Origin: Streptomyces iranensis
Lineage (GTDB): Bacteria; Actinomycetota; Actinomycetes; Streptomycetales; Streptomycetaceae
Direction: 5' to 3'
Length of the DNA: 64,000 bases
Assembly (NCBI RefSeq): GCF_017874715.1
Contig: NZ_JAGGLR010000011.1
Span: forward strand, 299,774-363,773
Shown here: one piece after another, positions 61,731 through 64,000 of the stretch
How the letters are laid out: every line of letters starts with the position of its first letter
How positions within the stretch are numbered: position 1 is the first letter of the stretch
Translations under genes and position numbers: made by a program
Notes under the pieces: model-generated
Seen by the model: only the letters and a program-made list of their open reading frames with translations
What the model was told of the DNA's origin: nothing
Database searches by the model: none

Positions 61731-61802
61731 CAGGGTGCCTCCAGGGTGGCGGGTGGGCTTGGTTCGCCGGGCTCTGTGTGTCCCGGCGCCGGGTGCCGGA
61801 CT

Positions 61803-62696
61803 TCAGGAGAGGACGGCGGGCTTGAGGGTCTGGGCGCACCACTGCTCGAAGCCGGTGGGGGAGGTGGTGTCCGCAGTGCGGGCGATGCCGGCGTCGAGGC
61901 CCTCGTCCTTGGCCCGCTTCATGTCGACGATGCCCTGGACGAATGCCTCGTTGAGGCCGTAGCCGACGAGGGTGGTGGACAGCTCGTCGAGCGGCTGGCG
62001 TTCGTAGCGGACGGGGCGGCCGAGCTGTTCGGTCATGATGCGGGCCAGGTCGTTGGGGGACAGATCCTGCGGCCCGAGGACCGGGACGCTGTCGTCGCCG
62101 GTCCACGAGCGGTTGAGCAGCAGGCCGGCGGCGGTGGCCGCGATGTCGGCGACAGCGACCAAGGGGGCCCTGCGGTCGGCGTCGACGGAGTCGGTGAAGA
62201 CGCCCTTCTCGCGGATCGAGTCGGCTTCCTCCAGGAGGTTCTCGAAGAAGGACGGGCAGGCCAGCGCCCGGTAGGCGACGCCGGTGCCGGCGATGAGGTC
62301 GTCCATGGCGAGGGAGGCGGTGACGAGGCCGGCCCGGTCGGCGAGCGGGGTGCCGCGGCCGAGCGCGGAGACGCCGACGACATGGCCGACGCCGTGGGCG
62401 GCGAGCGCCTTGAGGGCGGGGAGGGTGAAACCGCTGTAGGCGTCGTACGGGGTCAGGGAGGCGTCCGGGGGGACGAGCCAGAAGACGGCGTCCGCACCCT
62501 CGAAGGCCCGGTCGAGGACACCGGCTTCCGCGTGCGATCCGGTGACCACCTCGACGCGGCCGCGCGCCTCGTCCGGAAGCCGGGCGGGATCGCGCACGAT
62601 CACGCGCAGTTCCTCACCCGCGGCGGGAGCGGACTCCAGGAGCCGGGAGAGCAGGTGACGGCCGATGTTCCCGGTGGGAGCAGTGATGACGATCAA
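61803..62696 (-). CDS. NmrA-type NAD(P)H-binding protein
   Basis: A 297-residue atypical SDR: VITAPTGNIGRHLLSRLLES (NAD(P) loop), LRVIVRDPARLPDEARGRVE, DAVFWLVPPDA, VVGVSALGRG, and late LGPQDLSPNDLARIMTEQLG. Members act as redox sensors or quinone/nitro-reductase-like enzymes. TTG at 62696 (LIVITAPTG) is used because GAGG lies 5 nt upstream and no ATG or GTG fits. It is divergent from a LysR gene 105 bp away and upstream of a darcynin-family gene. Confidence 0.88.
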   Translation of the reverse strand: MIVITAPTGNIGRHLLSRLLESAPAAGEELRVIVRDPARLPDEARGRVEVVTGSHAEAGVLDRAFEGADAVFWLVPPDASLTPYDAYSGFTLPALKALAAHGVGHVVGVSALGRGTPLADRAGLVTASLAMDDLIAGTGVAYRALACPSFFENLLEEADSIREKGVFTDSVDADRRAPLVAVADIAATAAGLLLNRSWTGDDSVPVLGPQDLSPNDLARIMTEQLGRPVRYERQPLDELSTTLVGYGLNEAFVQGIVDMKRAKDEGLDAGIARTADTTSPTGFEQWCAQTLKPAVLS

Positions 62697-62801
62697 CAAA
62701 ACCTCGCAGGTCGTGCTGGTTCGGGTACGCCCCTCATCCTGCTGAGGATCTCCGTACTGCCACAATGGGAACTTCAGCACGGAATCATTGCTCGAAATGG
62801 A

Positions 62802-63785
62802 ATGATGCTGGTGAACAGCCCGGATCCGGTCATCGACGCCAATCTCGCCATCGCGCTGGACGCTCTGCTGGCCGAGCAGAGCGTGACCCGTGCCGCCGCA
62901 CGTCTGCACACCTCGCCCGCCGCCATGAGCCGCACCCTCGCCCGTCTGCGCCGTATCCTCCAGGACCCCCTCCTGGTCCGGGCCGGACAGACCATGGTTC
63001 CCACCCCACGCGCCCAGGCCCTGCGCGAGGAAGCCGCCACAGTGGTACGCAGCCTCGGAGCGCTGCTCGGCCCCGGCGCGAGCGTCGACCCCGCCAGCCT
63101 CCGCAGCACCTTCACCCTCCAGGCCGCCGACCTGGTCGGCGCGGCACTGGCCCCCGGGCTGCTGCGACTGGCCCGGCGGGAGGCGCCGGGAGTCTCGTTC
63201 CGGGTCCGGGCCGAAGAACTGGAGGCCGGACCCGCGCTGCGCGATGGCCGGATCGACCTGGAGATCGGATCCATCGACCACGTGGACCCCGAGACCCGGA
63301 TCGAAGAACTGGTCAGCCTCCGAATGGTCGCGGCCGTCCGGCCCGGCCATCCACTCACCGAAGGGCCGCTGACCCCGGCCCGGCTCGCTGCCGCCCAACA
63401 CATCGTGGTCAGCCGCCGCGGCCGGTTCACCGGCCCCCTCGACACCGCCCTCGCCGAGCTGAACCTCGACCGGCGGGTCAGCGTCGTCCTCCCCAGCCAC
63501 CTGGCCGCGATGACCCTCGCTGCCCGCAGCGACCTGGTCTGCCTCGTACCCGCCGCACACCCCGGCGCGGCCCCCTCGCCCCTCACCCACGATGCCAACG
63601 CCCTCGGACTGCACCTCCTCGACATCCCCCTGGCGCTGCCACCACTGGCCATCGGCATGGCCTGGCACCCCCGGCACACGGCCGACGGCGCCCACCGCTG
63701 GCTCCGCGACACCGTCCGTAGGACTCTCCGCACACCGACAGCGGCTTCTGAGATCACCGCGGCGGACGCCTTCGGCCCCGAGTAG
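62802..63785 (+). CDS. LysR-family transcriptional regulator
   Basis: A 327-residue regulator: HTH IDANLAIALDALLAEQSVTR, AAARLHTSPAAMSRTLARLR and RILQDPLLVRAGQTMVPTPR. The D-P-L-L-V-R-x-G segment is of the NodD/NahR-like branch. A PBP-like effector domain follows. ATG 62802 begins the conserved part. It is divergent from the NmrA-darcynin unit, which it most likely controls. Confidence 0.9.
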   Translation: MMLVNSPDPVIDANLAIALDALLAEQSVTRAAARLHTSPAAMSRTLARLRRILQDPLLVRAGQTMVPTPRAQALREEAATVVRSLGALLGPGASVDPASLRSTFTLQAADLVGAALAPGLLRLARREAPGVSFRVRAEELEAGPALRDGRIDLEIGSIDHVDPETRIEELVSLRMVAAVRPGHPLTEGPLTPARLAAAQHIVVSRRGRFTGPLDTALAELNLDRRVSVVLPSHLAAMTLAARSDLVCLVPAAHPGAAPSPLTHDANALGLHLLDIPLALPPLAIGMAWHPRHTADGAHRWLRDTVRRTLRTPTAASEITAADAFGPE

Positions 63786-63823
63786 TACGACACCGCCGAG
63801 AAGCCGACCAGGCCGGTGGCTGA

Positions 63824-64000
63824 TCACGTCGGGCACAGGCCCTCTACCGGCTGGTCGGGGAGGAGTTGTGCCCAGTGGTGCCCGGTGCTGAGGCGGCACA
63901 CGCGGGTGGCGACGTAGTCGGCGTCGGTGCTCCAGACGCGGGCGCCGTTGGAGGTGAGGGTTGCCAGGGCGTGGCCGTTGGGAGAGAAACGCACCCTGGG
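63824..64000 (-). CDS. WD40-repeat protein, C-terminal part
   Basis: The last 58 codons of a minus-strand gene that begins beyond the window. The frame reads PRVRFSPNGHALATLTSNGA followed by RVWSTDADYVATRVC, a terminal WD40 blade, and then a short tail with HHWAQLLPDQPVEGLCP as in Streptomyces WD40 proteins fused to AAA or kinase modules (usual W-x-x-Y-x-P-x-x-x-Y-x-P-P-C ending). The N-terminal domains are not visible. Confidence 0.75.
   Translation of the reverse strand, partial: PRVRFSPNGHALATLTSNGARVWSTDADYVATRVCRLSTGHHWAQLLPDQPVEGLCPT

Noticed and set aside
1..64000. tRNA, rRNA, CRISPR arrays and large biosynthetic gene clusters
   Set aside because: No cloverleaf-like, rRNA-like or regularly spaced repeat patterns were seen. 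No PKS, NRPS, terpene or lanthipeptide enzymes occur.

Overview
The window is high-GC (about 70 percent) actinobacterial DNA with strong G/C third-position bias, many GTG starts, tightly overlapping genes and dense one- and two-component regulators. It looks like an accessory chromosomal region of Streptomyces or a close relative. No rRNA, tRNA, CRISPR array or replication origin was seen. About 58 intact genes, two genes cut by the window edges, several decayed fragments and one complete insertion sequence are annotated.

Layout. (1) 1-306 is the end of an AbiEii-like nucleotidyltransferase. (2) 345-9787 is a self-contained catabolic locus: eight minus-strand genes (BtpA/SgcQ-like, PfkB kinase, ribose-type ABC importer, phosphotriesterase-like hydrolase, GATase-like protein, TenA-like protein) divergent from a LacI-type repressor and an M20 amidohydrolase. 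Two identical inverted operators sit in front of the two transcription units. (3) 9.8-23.7 kb is a rearranged zone: a VOC protein, a broken TetR gene, an oxidoreductase/HxlR pair, a MerR regulator, an intact ISL3 element with TIRs and an 8-bp duplication, a nucleotidyltransferase, an OAA-type lectin, remnants of a recombinase, an IS5 and a second ISL3 transposase, GNAT, a TetR/aldo-keto reductase pair with twin operators, and a phosphotransferase. (4) 23.7-33 kb holds a GT39-type membrane glycosyltransferase, an OmpR/HK pair, a Rieske oxygenase, a fatty-acid desaturase, an APH-like kinase, TetR and an SDR.

(5) 33.2-39.7 kb is a second catabolic operon: AsnC regulator, polysaccharide-deacetylase/imidase-like hydrolase, MHS symporter, SDR, and one polypeptide fusing a ketopantoate-reductase-like enzyme to an M20 amidohydrolase. 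(6) 40-44.8 kb holds a STAS anti-anti-sigma factor, a lipoprotein, a SpoIIE-type phosphatase and an SDR/LysR pair. (7) 44.7-56.1 kb is a peptide-uptake and amide-hydrolysis locus: complete Dpp/Opp-type ABC importer, PucR regulator, PaiB-like flavin protein, YtcJ-type amidohydrolase and M14 carboxypeptidase. (8) 56.2-59.6 kb is a compact three-gene operon, probably iron-responsive: VIT1/CCC1 transporter, a single-chain ETF beta-alpha fusion and a FetB-type permease, behind an iron-box-like site. (9) 59.7-64 kb holds a methyltransferase, a DinB protein, a darcynin-family protein, an NmrA-type protein with a divergent LysR, and the end of a WD40 protein.

The most unusual content is the VIT1-ETF fusion-FetB operon and the reductase::M20 fusion operon. 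The BtpA/PfkB/phosphotriesterase-like locus has clear regulatory logic but an unknown substrate.
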